DNA of 64,000 bases, from positions 1-64,000 of the forward strand of contig WRIV01000002.1 of the NCBI GenBank assembly GCA_009782555.1, written 5' to 3'. Shown in pieces: positions 32,505-41,892 of the stretch (position 1 is the stretch's first letter; every line of letters begins with the position of its first letter). Below the pieces are notes generated by a model. It did not search any database, was not told where the DNA came from, and saw only the letters and a program-made list of their open reading frames with translations. Both the position numbers and the translations under genes were made by a program. The DNA is from Treponema sp. Lineage in GTDB: Bacteria > Spirochaetota > Spirochaetia > Treponematales > Breznakiellaceae.

Positions 32505-33501
32505 TGAGGAACTGCTCCATTATATCACCACTGAAGACAGGGCCGAAATGGAAGAACTCTTTGCTGCGGCTCGAAAAGTCCGGAAAGAACATTACGGTCT
32601 TGATGTGTACTTCCGGGGTTTAATTGAATGTACCAACTACTGCAAAAACGACTGTTATTACTGCGGAATTAGGCGGAGCAACGCCGGCGCAAACCGTTAC
32701 CGCCTGGGGTCGGAAGAAATTCTGGAATGCTGCCGCACCGGAGATACCCTGGGTTTCCGCACCTTTGTATTGCAGGGTGGGGAAGATCCCTGGTTTACCG
32801 ATGATCGGCTCTGTGAAATTATCCGTACTATCCGGACCGAATTCCCCGATCATGCCATCACCCTTTCTATGGGAGAACGGAGCCGGAAAAGCTACAAGGC
32901 CCTGTTTTACGCTGGGGTAAACCGGTATCTGCTGCGGCACGAAAGCGGTGACGACACACACTACTCTGCCATACACCCGCCGGAAATGAAACTTTCCAGC
33001 CGGAAAAAATGTCTCTATACTTTAAAGGAACTTGGTTTCCAAACCGGGGCGGGTTTTATGACGGGCGCCCCCTTCCAAACAGCGGAATGCCTGCTGGCGG
33101 ATCTCCGGTTTTTACAGGAAATGGAACCACATATGGCAGGCATAGGCCCCTTTGTCCCCGCGGCCCATACCCCCTTCGCCGACCATCCCGCCGGCAGCAC
33201 CGATTTAACCCTTCGAATGGCCGCCCTTACCCGACTGATCCTGCCCCGGGTCCTGCTTCCCGCTACCACCGCCCTGGGAGTCCTTTCCCGTGACGGCATG
33301 GAGCAGGCCCTTTTGGCTGGAGCCAATGTGGTAATGCCCAACCTTTCTCCGGGGTATGCAAAAAAACGCTACTCAATATACAACAACAAACCCTATACCG
33401 ATGATGAAGCCGCCGAAGGACTCCATAGTATGATTCTCCGTGTCAAAGCGGCAGGCTTTGTCCCCAATATGGGGGCCCGGGGGGACGCAAAACCCGCTTA
33501 A
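32482..33501 (+). CDS. hydE: HydE-like radical SAM enzyme ([FeFe] hydrogenase maturase family)
   Basis: This 339-residue protein has the radical-SAM cluster motif CKNDCYYC (CX3CX2C, about 54-61) inside YFRGLIECTNYCKNDCYYCG, the form seen in HydE. GIRRSNAGANRYRLGSEEIL follows, as in HydE proteins. The segment GFRTFVLQGGEDPWFTDDRL is part of the TIM barrel, and VVMPNLSPGYAKKRYSIYNN belongs to the C-terminal family region. HydE helps to build the H-cluster of [FeFe] hydrogenases. HydF, HydG and a hydrogenase are not in this window. The gene is translationally coupled to the ABC ATPase by a 23-bp overlap, an unusual context. A relative such as PylB is possible but fits less well. Confidence 0.8.
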   Translation: MNPKIWSDEELLHYITTEDRAEMEELFAAARKVRKEHYGLDVYFRGLIECTNYCKNDCYYCGIRRSNAGANRYRLGSEEILECCRTGDTLGFRTFVLQGGEDPWFTDDRLCEIIRTIRTEFPDHAITLSMGERSRKSYKALFYAGVNRYLLRHESGDDTHYSAIHPPEMKLSSRKKCLYTLKELGFQTGAGFMTGAPFQTAECLLADLRFLQEMEPHMAGIGPFVPAAHTPFADHPAGSTDLTLRMAALTRLILPRVLLPATTALGVLSRDGMEQALLAGANVVMPNLSPGYAKKRYSIYNNKPYTDDEAAEGLHSMILRVKAAGFVPNMGARGDAKPA

Positions 33502-33526
33502 CTTACTCTGCAATACCCTGTATAGT
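33498..33526 (+). promoter_or_regulatory. Candidate promoter of the glycosyltransferase-to-HEAT gene chain
   Basis: TTAACT (33498-33503), 17 nt and TATAGT (33521-33526) lie across the end of hydE. GGCGGAA precedes the GTG at 33544. Confidence 0.45.
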
Positions 33527-33543
33527 TACATGGCGGAATAAGC

Positions 33544-34986
33544 GTGAGGATCGTTTTAATTCATTACCACCTGCGGCCCGGAGGAGTAACCCAGGTCTTA
33601 TTCCACCAGGCAACGGCCCTGCGGGAGGCCGGCGAAGAGGTACTTATCCTGAGCGGAGAATCACCGCCCCTGGCCGAAACCTGGACGAGGATCCCTGTGG
33701 CGGTGGTTCCCGGCCTACAGTACGATCGTTACCGCCCGGTGGAAATTGCCGGCCCGGTACATCGGCATACTTCGGTGGAAAAACTTGCCCGTTCAATAGA
33801 AAATGCCATCCATTCCCGTTGGCCCGGAACGGGGGCAGATCTGGTTCATGTTCATAACCCGCTGATTCGAAAAAACAGCCTTCTAATCGGCGCCATAAAA
33901 ATACTGACGGAGCATTACCCCCTACTGCTGCAAAACCACGATCTGGCGGAAGATTTCCGGCCCGATGTTTATTTTGATGGAGAATACCCGGCAAACTGCC
34001 ACTATGGGGTAATTAACAGCAGGGATTACCGTTTTCTTTTGGAAGCGGGACTTAAACCGGAAGGGCTCCACCTGCTGCCCAACGAAGTGCAGGAACTTTC
34101 CGTTACCCCTGGACTTCCAAAAACCTGGTACCTTTATCCGGTCCGGGGGATCAGACGAAAAAACATCGGGGAAGCCCTGTTTCTTTCACTCTTTACCAAA
34201 CTGCCCATCGCTATTACCCAGCCCCCCACCACAGAGCAGGATATGCCCATTTACCGCCGCTGGAAAAAAACGATGGAAGAACTGAAGCTCCCCATTGAAT
34301 TTGAGGCAGGGCTTGAGTCTTCTTTTGCCGATGTGATAGGAAGCGCCGAGGCGGTCATTACTACCTCGGTAAAGGAAGGTTTCGGTTTTTCCTTTCTTGA
34401 ACCCTGGACTGCGGGTCTTGCCGTCACCGGACGGCGCATAAATTATGTATGCACTGATTTTGAAGAAGCGGGTATAAAATTAGACGATTTGTACCCGGTC
34501 CTTTCCATCCCCGCCGAATATGCCGAACCGGCAAAGCTGAGGAAAAAAACCGCCGAAGCCTTGATCCGGGTTTATACAGCCTTCGGCCTGTCTCTTCCCC
34601 CACAGATCCATGGTGAACTGGATCAGGTCTTTAGCCAGGATTTCTGTGATTTTGGGATCATGGATGAAGAAATACAGGAAAAAACCCTCCGCCTTGCGGT
34701 ACAAAATAAAACGGTCCGGGAACAAATCAAAAAAGCCAATCCCTTTTTAGAAGCCCTGGCGGAATTGAAAATCGATTCTTCCCTTGTCGACGCAAACCGC
34801 CTGGCGGTCCTTTCCGCCTATTCACGGAAAAATATACTCAGTACCATCCTCGAAGCCTACCGGAAAACCTTCATCCCCGTGACTCAGTACATTTCCCGAT
34901 CCCGGCTTCTGGAACTGTACCTCGATCCTGCCCGGCTGTCCCTGGTTGGGATCAGCCCGCCGGAACCGCCGAAAGGAGCAGTATGA
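33544..34986 (+). CDS. Glycosyltransferase (GT4-like, GT-B fold)
   Basis: The protein has 480 residues and begins at GTG 33544. The N-terminal HYHLRPGGVTQVLFHQATAL is the classic opening of GT4 glycosyltransferases. DLVHVHNPLIRKNSLLIGAI and ITTSVKEGFGFSFLEPWTAG (about 275-295, E-x7-E donor-site motif) support the assignment. The region after about 400 is an extension rich in charged helices. Donor and acceptor sugars are unknown. It overlaps the HAD phosphatase gene by 4 bp; a sugar-phosphate phosphatase beside a glycosyltransferase suggests a two-step synthesis of a glycoside, for example a compatible solute or glycolipid. This is inference. Confidence 0.8.
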   Translation: MRIVLIHYHLRPGGVTQVLFHQATALREAGEEVLILSGESPPLAETWTRIPVAVVPGLQYDRYRPVEIAGPVHRHTSVEKLARSIENAIHSRWPGTGADLVHVHNPLIRKNSLLIGAIKILTEHYPLLLQNHDLAEDFRPDVYFDGEYPANCHYGVINSRDYRFLLEAGLKPEGLHLLPNEVQELSVTPGLPKTWYLYPVRGIRRKNIGEALFLSLFTKLPIAITQPPTTEQDMPIYRRWKKTMEELKLPIEFEAGLESSFADVIGSAEAVITTSVKEGFGFSFLEPWTAGLAVTGRRINYVCTDFEEAGIKLDDLYPVLSIPAEYAEPAKLRKKTAEALIRVYTAFGLSLPPQIHGELDQVFSQDFCDFGIMDEEIQEKTLRLAVQNKTVREQIKKANPFLEALAELKIDSSLVDANRLAVLSAYSRKNILSTILEAYRKTFIPVTQYISRSRLLELYLDPARLSLVGISPPEPPKGAV

Positions 34987-35948
34987 ATCATCACAACAAC
35001 AAACCGGCGGTAACAAAAGGCATTGAGCAGCTTCACTACATCAAACTGATCCAAAAATCCGCCCAGCCCCTCGAACCGCTGCCGGTAACCCTTTCCGCCG
35101 ATTGGGAAGAATTGGTACCCAAAGATTCTGCCGTATTTTCCGGTATTCGGGCGGTACTTTTTGATCTCTACGGAACCCTCTTTATTTCCGCCGCCGGAGA
35201 AATCGCCGCAGCGATGGATGGGGAAGTTACGGCGGAATTGTCTGAAATGGCAGAATACTTCCGGCTGGCGGTAAAATGTCTCCACAAAACGGCCCATGCG
35301 GCGGGGAATGTATGGCCAGAAATTAAGACCGAGGAAATCTGGGCCGGCTATAGAGGCGGCATTCCCGGCGGCTGGGAATTACCCCAAAAAATGCGGCGAT
35401 CACTGGAAAAAATCGGCCCCCGGGCCGCCGCCCGCTGCGCCGGACGAGAACTGGCCCTCCACTATGAGTTAGCCTTGAATCCGGTGTATCCCATGCCCCA
35501 TGCGGAAAGAGTTCTCCGTTCCCTGGTTTCCGGCGGCATAAGACTGGGGATCATCTCCAATGCTCAATTTTATTCACCCCTGCTATTCAACGCTTTTTTT
35601 GGCGAATCCCCCGCCGAAATGGGTTTTTGCCCGGAACTGCTCATCTATTCTTTTGAAGAAGGAGAAGCCAAACCTTCTCCCCGGCTTTTTAACATGGCCA
35701 GAGAGCGGCTGGCGGAACAGAACATAAAACCGGAGGAAACCCTCTACATCGGAAACGATATGCGGAATGACATTATCCCCGCCACAGAGGCCGGATTCAA
35801 GGCGGCCCTCTTTGCCGGAGACCGCCGTTCCCTCCGCCTCCGGAAGGGCGATCCGGCTTGTGCGGAAAGAAAGCCCAGCGTGGTTATCAAGGGATTGGAG
35901 ACTCTTGTATTGGACCATCTCAAAACCGATAATAAGAACAATGACTGA
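34983..35948 (+). CDS. HAD family hydrolase
   Basis: This 321-residue HAD-superfamily protein has motif I in RAVLFDLYGTLFISAAG (about 55-70), with Asp nucleophile and Tyr in place of the second Asp. Motif II is LGIISNAQFYSP, motif III the Lys in EGEAKPSPRLFNMA, and motif IV YIGNDMRNDIIPA. The first 50 residues are extra. The DxYGT form is found in phosphatases and dehalogenases of this superfamily. It is coupled by a 4-bp overlap to the glycosyltransferase, so a sugar-phosphate substrate is plausible. The next gene, for a small membrane protein, overlaps its end by 8 bp. Confidence 0.82.
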   Translation: MNHHNNKPAVTKGIEQLHYIKLIQKSAQPLEPLPVTLSADWEELVPKDSAVFSGIRAVLFDLYGTLFISAAGEIAAAMDGEVTAELSEMAEYFRLAVKCLHKTAHAAGNVWPEIKTEEIWAGYRGGIPGGWELPQKMRRSLEKIGPRAAARCAGRELALHYELALNPVYPMPHAERVLRSLVSGGIRLGIISNAQFYSPLLFNAFFGESPAEMGFCPELLIYSFEEGEAKPSPRLFNMARERLAEQNIKPEETLYIGNDMRNDIIPATEAGFKAALFAGDRRSLRLRKGDPACAERKPSVVIKGLETLVLDHLKTDNKNND

Positions 35949-36180
35949 TGGGCTCTTTAGTTTTTTGATCAAAGTGATCACTTCCTGGCAAATTATCGTT
36001 GTTACGATAACTCTGATAATCTATTTTTCCCTGGTTTCCTATGTAGCCAGGACACATCATCCCAGCCGATCCGGTTTTTCCATTAATTCCAAACCCAGGA
36101 AAGAAAAGGCCCCCAAGGCCGCTCCCGTAGAAGTACCTTCAGGGGGTGAAGACGATGATGAACTGGAACTGGAAGAATAG
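35941..36180 (+). CDS. Small single-pass membrane protein with acidic tail
   Basis: This protein has 79 residues, and I do not recognise the family. One membrane helix spans about 7-32 (LIKVITSWQIIVVTITLIIY). A basic stretch (about 45-60, SKPRKEKAPKAAP) and a strongly acidic end (GGEDDDELELEE) follow. It overlaps the HAD gene by 8 bp and lies 15 bp before truB. Its place in the chain and tight spacing support it as a real gene despite its size. The longer ORF from 35767 is not needed. No function is proposed. Confidence 0.65.
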   Translation: MTDGLFSFLIKVITSWQIIVVTITLIIYFSLVSYVARTHHPSRSGFSINSKPRKEKAPKAAPVEVPSGGEDDDELELEE

Positions 36181-36194
36181 GCCCCGGAAAAAAT

Positions 36195-37115
36195 ATGACC
36201 GGCTGCCTTCTTTTGAATAAAAACCCAGGTAATACTTCCTTTAAAAGCCTCTTACCGGTAAAAAAAGCTCTTGGCACCGGCAAGGTCTGCCATACCGGCA
36301 CCCTGGATGCATTTGCCCAGGGCCTTCTGGTGATATTGACCGGCAGGGCGGTAAAACTTTCCCCCTGGTTTACCGGCTGCGACAAACAGTACCGGGGGCT
36401 CCTTCGCTTTGGCGAAGAAACGGACACCCTTGATCCGGAGGGAAAAATAATTGCCGCCGCCCCCGTTCCCCGGCGGAAAGACCTGGAAGCGATCCTGCCT
36501 GTCTTTACCGGAGAAATCCTGCAGGCCCCGCCCCGCTATTCTGCGGTTCACATAAACGGCAGGAGAGCCCACAAACTGGCCCGGGCGGGTATCGAAGTGG
36601 AGATGAAAAAACGGCCCGTCACGATCCATTCCATTTCCCTCCTTTCCTGGGACCCCCCCCATGCGGAACTGGAAATTCACTGTTCCAGCGGAACCTATAT
36701 CCGTTCCCTGGCCAGAGACATTGCCCTGGCTCTGGGTTCACGTTCCCATCTTCGTTCCCTAAAACGGATCAGGGTGGGAAATTTTTCCCTGAACGATGCC
36801 CTTTCACTGCTGCCAGCCGCTGACCCTCCGGTACAGGAAATGACGATCAGGGGATCCATAAAACCTTTGGGGCCGGAACTTTTTGCCCAATTAGGCATAC
36901 CTAGTATCACTGTTGACGAAAAAACTGCGGGAGCTGTTTCCCGCGGCAGGGATTTAAAGCTCCTTCATATCAGCGAATTGGAAAATGCCGTTACAGCGGA
37001 AAAAAGCCAGGCCATAGCCCTTTTTGGGCCCCGGTCAGGATTACACTCCTTTGCCTGTATTGTTGAACATAAAAACGGTTCATGGAAATATGGATATGTT
37101 AATGCAGCAAATTAG
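36195..37115 (+). CDS. truB: tRNA pseudouridine(55) synthase
   Basis: This 306-residue enzyme makes pseudouridine 55 in the T loop of tRNAs. It opens with GCLLLNKNPGNTSFKSLLPV. HTGTLDAFAQGLLVILTGRA (about 35-53) holds the catalytic Asp. KQYRGLLRFGEETDTLDPEG follows, and then QAPPRYSAVHINGRRAHKLAR. CSSGTYIRSLARDIALALG is another conserved block. The C-terminal part (about 215-306) is a divergent PUA-like tail. It overlaps the ribF start by about 20 bp, which suggests coupling. Confidence 0.92.
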   Translation: MTGCLLLNKNPGNTSFKSLLPVKKALGTGKVCHTGTLDAFAQGLLVILTGRAVKLSPWFTGCDKQYRGLLRFGEETDTLDPEGKIIAAAPVPRRKDLEAILPVFTGEILQAPPRYSAVHINGRRAHKLARAGIEVEMKKRPVTIHSISLLSWDPPHAELEIHCSSGTYIRSLARDIALALGSRSHLRSLKRIRVGNFSLNDALSLLPAADPPVQEMTIRGSIKPLGPELFAQLGIPSITVDEKTAGAVSRGRDLKLLHISELENAVTAEKSQAIALFGPRSGLHSFACIVEHKNGSWKYGYVNAAN

Positions 37116-37686
37116 CTGGGATAATCTTCCCGGTCTGGAAAAAGCGGGGGACGGCAAAAAAACAGCCCTTACCGTGGGAGTTTTCGACGGCCTCCATCGG
37201 GGGCATCAGGCGTTAATTGCAAAGATTACCGCAAAAGCGCCGGAACTCCTTCCCGTTGTGGTAACTTTTCGGGAAAACCCCAAGAAATTCACTAAAACTG
37301 CGGGAAAATCCGCAAAAAACCCCAGAGACATCATCGATTTTAAAGAAAAAATTTTTCTAATGGAAAGCATGGGGATATCACTATGTGTGATCATTGACTT
37401 TTCGGAACATTTCAGTAAAATGAGCGGAAGGGATTTTTTGGAGGCCCTGAACTGCCGCCTCCGCCCCGCTTATATGGCACTGGGGATGAATTTTCACTGC
37501 GGATACCGCCGGGACACCGATGCGGGAACATTTAAGACCCTGGCGGAAGGGTTGGGAATCGAAGTAGAAATAATTCCCCCCATACTGGAATGGGGACTTC
37601 CGGTAAGTTCCAGCAGAATCCGCTCGGCCCTGGAAGCGGGCAGAATCAACGAGGCCAATCTGCTTTTGGGGCGGCCCATGGTTTAG
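37096..37686 (+). CDS. ribF: FAD synthetase (RibF adenylyltransferase domain only)
   Basis: This protein of about 196 residues matches the N-terminal FMN adenylyltransferase domain of RibF. ALTVGVFDGLHRGHQALI (about 27-44) includes the GxFDGxHxGH nucleotide-binding motif. VVVTFRENPKKFTK follows, and VSSSRIRSALEAGRINEANL ends the domain with the SSSxIR motif. Bifunctional RibF has about 310 residues, and a riboflavin kinase domain should start at the GRP in LLLGRPMV, but a stop codon follows here and rpsO starts 22 bp later. No kinase remnant is visible in other frames. The start could be ATG 37090, 37096 or 37102; all overlap truB. Confidence 0.85.
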   Translation: MLMQQISWDNLPGLEKAGDGKKTALTVGVFDGLHRGHQALIAKITAKAPELLPVVVTFRENPKKFTKTAGKSAKNPRDIIDFKEKIFLMESMGISLCVIIDFSEHFSKMSGRDFLEALNCRLRPAYMALGMNFHCGYRRDTDAGTFKTLAEGLGIEVEIIPPILEWGLPVSSSRIRSALEAGRINEANLLLGRPMV

Positions 37687-37708
37687 GTTTCAAGGAGTGT
37701 AATTATAT

Positions 37709-37978
37709 ATGGCTTTAAGTAAAGAAGAGGTAACTTCCACCATTGCCAAGTTCGGTAAGAACGAAAAAGATACCGGTACTTCGGAAGTTCAAATCGCCCT
37801 GTTGACCAAACGGATCAATCAGTTAACGGAGCACTGCAAACAGTTTAAAAAGGACAAATCTGGCCAACGGGGACTTCTAATCCTGGTAGGAAAACGCCGC
37901 CGTATGCTTAAGTACCTTCAGCGGACAGATCTGGAAAAATACCGGTCCTTAATTAAGGAATTGGGTCTGCGAAAATGA
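37709..37978 (+). CDS. rpsO: 30S ribosomal protein S15
   Basis: This 89-residue protein has the full S15 sequence: [20 protein letters not shown] followed by [20 protein letters not shown] and [19 protein letters not shown]. It binds the central domain of 16S rRNA. AAGGAG lies ahead of the ATG. Its stop overlaps the pnp start (ATGATG), giving the widespread rpsO-pnp pair. I did not see a pseudoknot regulator in the short 22-bp leader between ribF and rpsO. Confidence 0.97.
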   Translation: MALSKEEVTSTIAKFGKNEKDTGTSEVQIALLTKRINQLTEHCKQFKKDKSGQRGLLILVGKRRRMLKYLQRTDLEKYRSLIKELGLRK

Positions 37979-40134
37979 TGCAGACAGTAACCCACACCAT
38001 AGCCGGAAAAGAATTGATCCTCGAAACCGGCAGGATCGCAAAGCAAGCCAACGGTTCTGTTTTTGCCCAATACGAAGGGTCGGCGGTTATCGCCACGGTC
38101 TGTACATCCCATGAACCGGTGGAAGGTCTGGACTATGTGCCGTTGACGGTGGACTATAACGAAAAATACTATGCCGCAGGAAAGATCCCCGGCGGTTTTA
38201 TCAAACGGGAAAGCCGGCCCAAGGACAAGGAAATTCTTGTGTCCCGGCTCATCGACCGGCCCATGCGGCCTTTGTTTGACAAAAACTTCGGCAGAGACAT
38301 ACAGGTGGTACCCACTACCATTTCGGCGGATCAAATAAACCCGCCGGATATCCTGGCGATCATCGCTTCTTCTGCTGCGGTTCACATTTCGGATATTCCC
38401 TTCGGCGGCCCCATTGCGGGGGTAAGGATCTGCGCCATGGGGGACGAACTCTTGATTAACCCCACTTACGAAGAGATAGAAAAATCCCGGCTGGAAATTG
38501 TGGTAGCGGGAACCAAAGAAGGGATCACCATGGTGGAAGGCGGGGCCGGCGAAGTCAGCGAAGAACTGATGATCCGGGCCCTGGGAATGGCCCACAAGGT
38601 GATCATAGAACTCTGCGATCTCCAGGAAAAACTCCGCTCCCTGGCGGGGAAAGAAAAACTTCCCCTAAACCCCAGCAGCCAGGTACTGGAAAATTCCGAT
38701 GCTATCCACAGCGAAGCCTACCCAAAATTGGAAAAGGCCTGCTTTGAATCAACCAAGGATGGAAGACACAAAGCGATAAGGCTGGTAAAGAAGGAACTTT
38801 CGGAAAAATACGCCGCCCAGCTTGAAAATGAAAGCCAGAAAAAACTCTTCGAGGCCCTTTTCGAGGATATGCAGTACCAGATACTTCGTTCCTCAATCCT
38901 GGACAAAGGAAAACGGGTAGACGGCCGGAGTACGGAAGATATCAGGCCCATTACCTGCGAAATCGGCCTTTTAAAACGAACCCACGGTTCAGCCCTGTTT
39001 ACCCGGGGTGAAACCCAATCCCTGGTAGCAACCACTCTGGGAACCGTTTTTGATGAACAGATCTTCGATGATATTGAGGGGGACAAACGGGAAAATTTTC
39101 TTCTCCATTACAACTTTCCTCCTTATTCCGTGGGAGAAACCGGCCGGCTTGGCACAGGACGGAGGGAAATCGGCCACGGCAATTTGGCCCGCCGATCCTT
39201 GGCACCCATGATCCCTTCCAAAGACGAATTCCCCTATACGATCCGGGTGGTATCGGAGATCATGGAATCCAACGGCTCTTCCTCCATGGCTTCAGTCTGC
39301 GGCGGAACCCTCTCCATGCTCCATGCGGGGGTTCCCCTGAAAAAACCCGTGGCGGGAATTGCCATGGGACTTATCACCGATGGAGACCGTTATGCGGTAC
39401 TCTCCGACATCCTGGGGGAAGAAGATCACCTGGGCGACATGGACTTTAAGGTAGCCGGCACTGAAGAAGGCATTACCGGTTTCCAAATGGATATTAAAAT
39501 TTCCGGAGTTACGGCGGAGATTATGGCCAAAGCCCTGGATCAGGCAAAAAGGGGCCGGCTCCATATCCTTTCGATTATGAACCAAACGATCTCCAGACCC
39601 GCCGGACAGATCAGCGAATTTGCTCCCAAGATCGTCACCCTAAAAATTGAGGTTGACAAGATCGGCGCCCTAATTGGCCCCGGAGGTAAAAACATCAAAG
39701 CCCTTTGTGAACAGTACAGTGTCACAATCAACACCGAAAACGACGGCACCGTTACAATCTATGGAAAAAATTCCAAAGACGCCGAAGAAGCCAAGGCAGC
39801 GGTTATGGGAGTTGTTTCGGATCCCGAAACGGGCCGGATCTACAACGGCGTGGTCAAACGGATCATGGAATTCGGCGCCTTTGTGGAGATCCTGCCCGGC
39901 AAGGAAGGACTGGTACATATCTCCAAGCTGTCCCGGCAGCGCATTGCCCAGGTTAGCGATATACTTTCCGAGGGCCAGGAAATTCCCGTAAAGCTCGTAG
40001 AAATCGACAAGATGGGCCGCCTTAATCTTTCATATATCGATGCCGTTGATCCAAATGGCGCCCCAAGCGAAACAGAAAACCAAGGCAGGGGTCAGCGGGA
40101 TAACGGTTATCAACGGCCCCGCCGGCGTTTTTAG
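37975..40134 (+). CDS. pnp: Polyribonucleotide nucleotidyltransferase (PNPase)
   Basis: This 719-residue RNA-degrading phosphorylase has two RNase PH domains (about 10-215 and 325-545). [20 protein letters not shown] is in the first half and [16 protein letters not shown] in the second. A KH domain follows ([18 protein letters not shown], about 565), then an S1 domain ([20 protein letters not shown], about 625). The C-terminus ends in a short Arg/Gly-rich tail. All usual domains and catalytic regions are present and the length is normal. It overlaps rpsO by 4 bp, and dut begins 1 bp after it. Confidence 0.97.
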   Translation: MMQTVTHTIAGKELILETGRIAKQANGSVFAQYEGSAVIATVCTSHEPVEGLDYVPLTVDYNEKYYAAGKIPGGFIKRESRPKDKEILVSRLIDRPMRPLFDKNFGRDIQVVPTTISADQINPPDILAIIASSAAVHISDIPFGGPIAGVRICAMGDELLINPTYEEIEKSRLEIVVAGTKEGITMVEGGAGEVSEELMIRALGMAHKVIIELCDLQEKLRSLAGKEKLPLNPSSQVLENSDAIHSEAYPKLEKACFESTKDGRHKAIRLVKKELSEKYAAQLENESQKKLFEALFEDMQYQILRSSILDKGKRVDGRSTEDIRPITCEIGLLKRTHGSALFTRGETQSLVATTLGTVFDEQIFDDIEGDKRENFLLHYNFPPYSVGETGRLGTGRREIGHGNLARRSLAPMIPSKDEFPYTIRVVSEIMESNGSSSMASVCGGTLSMLHAGVPLKKPVAGIAMGLITDGDRYAVLSDILGEEDHLGDMDFKVAGTEEGITGFQMDIKISGVTAEIMAKALDQAKRGRLHILSIMNQTISRPAGQISEFAPKIVTLKIEVDKIGALIGPGGKNIKALCEQYSVTINTENDGTVTIYGKNSKDAEEAKAAVMGVVSDPETGRIYNGVVKRIMEFGAFVEILPGKEGLVHISKLSRQRIAQVSDILSEGQEIPVKLVEIDKMGRLNLSYIDAVDPNGAPSETENQGRGQRDNGYQRPRRRF

Positions 40135-40135
40135 G

Positions 40136-40642
40136 ATGGATAACGGTACGCCCGGCACATCTGGATTTTCCGGCGGCGTACCATCAGAAACGCCCCGCGT
40201 ACGGGTGTGCCGTAAAAACAAAGATGCTGCCCTACCCCGTTACGTTACGGCGGGAGCCGCGGGGGCCGATGTGGAAGCCTGTATACCATCGGATATTACC
40301 CTCCAGCCGGGCGGGCGGGCAAAAATTCCAACCGGCCTGACACTGGAAATTTTGCCGGGCTGGGAGGCTCAGGTAAGACCCCGGTCGGGCCTTGCCATGA
40401 TGCACGGCATAACAGTACTAAACGCGCCGGGAACCATCGACAGTGATTACCGAGGGGAACTGGAAATACTGCTGGTTAATCTGGGAAATGAACCCTGGAC
40501 GGTACACAGCGGCGACAGGATAGCCCAGCTGGTATTTGCCCCTGCTCCCCAGGTTTTTCTGGAAGAGACAGACAAACCGGAAAACACCGAACGGGGCGGC
40601 GGGGGGTTTGGTTCCACCGGCACGGCCGGCACAATGCCATGA
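40136..40642 (+). CDS. dut: Deoxyuridine triphosphatase (dUTPase)
   Basis: This 168-residue enzyme hydrolyses dUTP to dUMP, limiting uracil in DNA. The trimeric dUTPase motifs appear in order. They are GAAGADVEA (I), PRSGLAMMHGI (II), NAPGTIDSDYRGEL (III, with the catalytic Asp), DRIAQLVFAP (IV) and ERGGGGFGSTG (V). The first 22 residues (GTPGTSGFSGGVPSE) are a Gly/Pro-rich extension not usual in the family. I start at ATG 40136, because the longer ORF from 40040 overlaps pnp. It overlaps the next gene, lptF, by 4 bp. Confidence 0.95.
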   Translation: MDNGTPGTSGFSGGVPSETPRVRVCRKNKDAALPRYVTAGAAGADVEACIPSDITLQPGGRAKIPTGLTLEILPGWEAQVRPRSGLAMMHGITVLNAPGTIDSDYRGELEILLVNLGNEPWTVHSGDRIAQLVFAPAPQVFLEETDKPENTERGGGGFGSTGTAGTMP

Positions 40643-41892
40643 GAAGCGCCCATTCAAAAACAATCTTCTTCTACATAGCAAAGGAAATCCTTTTTGCCTT
40701 TTTTGTGTGTTTTCTTTTTTTCTTTTTTGTTTTTTTTGTAAACCAGATTCTTCTAATGGCGGAGCGGATCCTTTCCTTACGGGTCCCCCTGGGACAGGTG
40801 GTTATGCTTATTTTCTATTCCCTGCCTTTGATAATCGCCCTGGCTTTTCCCTTTGCCTGTCTGACAGGGACACTCATGACCATAGGCCGTTTTACTTCGG
40901 ACAACGAAATTCTCGTCGTTCTTTCTTCCGGCTTTTCCTACCGGTCTATTTTTTTCCCCGCCCTATCGGTGGGACTTCTCATTTCCCTTTTTTCTTTTTT
41001 TGCCAACGATATCCTCCTTCCCTCCGGGACTATTCAGTTTAACCGACTGTGGCGGAGAATTCTTTTTTCTTCCCCGGCGCTGGAACTGGAAGCCAATTCG
41101 ATCAAACATTTTAGGGATAAGAGTGTGATTATCGTTACCGGCCCGGTGATTAACAGAACGATCAGGGATATCCTGATCCTGGACAGGACCAAGGACGGGG
41201 AGCGGAGAATGATCCTGGCAGGAGAAGCGGGACTGGTAGATTCAGGAGGGGGAAGGATCGGTATCAGCTTAAAAGATCCCTTTGTCCATTCGGGAAAGGA
41301 AAATCAGAGGACAAACTATGATTATGCTTCCGCCGGTTCCTTAAACTACTTTGTTTCCCCGAATGACTTTGTCCAGGCGGCTTACCCCATAGGGCCCAAG
41401 GAAATGAGTTCCGTGGATGTATGGCGGGAAATTCGAAAAAAAGAAACGGCCCTGGCGGAAAATCTGGAAAATGAATACAGGAGGATCACCTCCGATGCCC
41501 TGGCCCTGGAAAAAGCCATGAGGGAAGGAGGAAGGACCGGCGTCCTTGCTTCGGACTGGGAGTATGCCGTTTCTTCGATTCGGGAACAGGAGCGCGATCG
41601 AAGCCTTTCCATGTACCGGCTTGAATTCTACAAAAAATTTTCCATCCCCTTTGGCGCCCTTTCCTTCGTACTTGCTGCTGTATCCATCGGCATTAGGGCA
41701 AACAAGGGCGGCCAAACCGTGGGGTTCATCACCGGTGTCTGCATGTCCGCCCTCTACTGGGCCATGCTCCTTATTGGCCAGGATCTGGGAACCCGGCTGG
41801 ATTTTTCTTCCTTCTGGGCCATGTGGTTTCCCAACTTTCTGGTCATTGGGGCCGGAATTGTTTTATTATTAATACGGAGTTATTCCCGGTGA
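40639..41892 (+). CDS. lptF: LptF/LptG family permease (first copy)
   Basis: This 417-residue YjgP/YjgQ-type membrane protein has three N-terminal helices, a periplasmic jellyroll-like domain (about 130-290) and three C-terminal helices. The opening SKTIFFYIAKEILFAFFVCF and LPLIIALAFPFACLTGTLMT match LptF. In bacteria with LPS, LptF and LptG work with the LptB ATPase to extract lipid from the inner membrane. Treponemes generally lack classical LPS, so another glycolipid may be the cargo. GTGA overlaps the second copy. Confidence 0.85.
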   Translation: MRSAHSKTIFFYIAKEILFAFFVCFLFFFFVFFVNQILLMAERILSLRVPLGQVVMLIFYSLPLIIALAFPFACLTGTLMTIGRFTSDNEILVVLSSGFSYRSIFFPALSVGLLISLFSFFANDILLPSGTIQFNRLWRRILFSSPALELEANSIKHFRDKSVIIVTGPVINRTIRDILILDRTKDGERRMILAGEAGLVDSGGGRIGISLKDPFVHSGKENQRTNYDYASAGSLNYFVSPNDFVQAAYPIGPKEMSSVDVWREIRKKETALAENLENEYRRITSDALALEKAMREGGRTGVLASDWEYAVSSIREQERDRSLSMYRLEFYKKFSIPFGALSFVLAAVSIGIRANKGGQTVGFITGVCMSALYWAMLLIGQDLGTRLDFSSFWAMWFPNFLVIGAGIVLLLIRSYSR

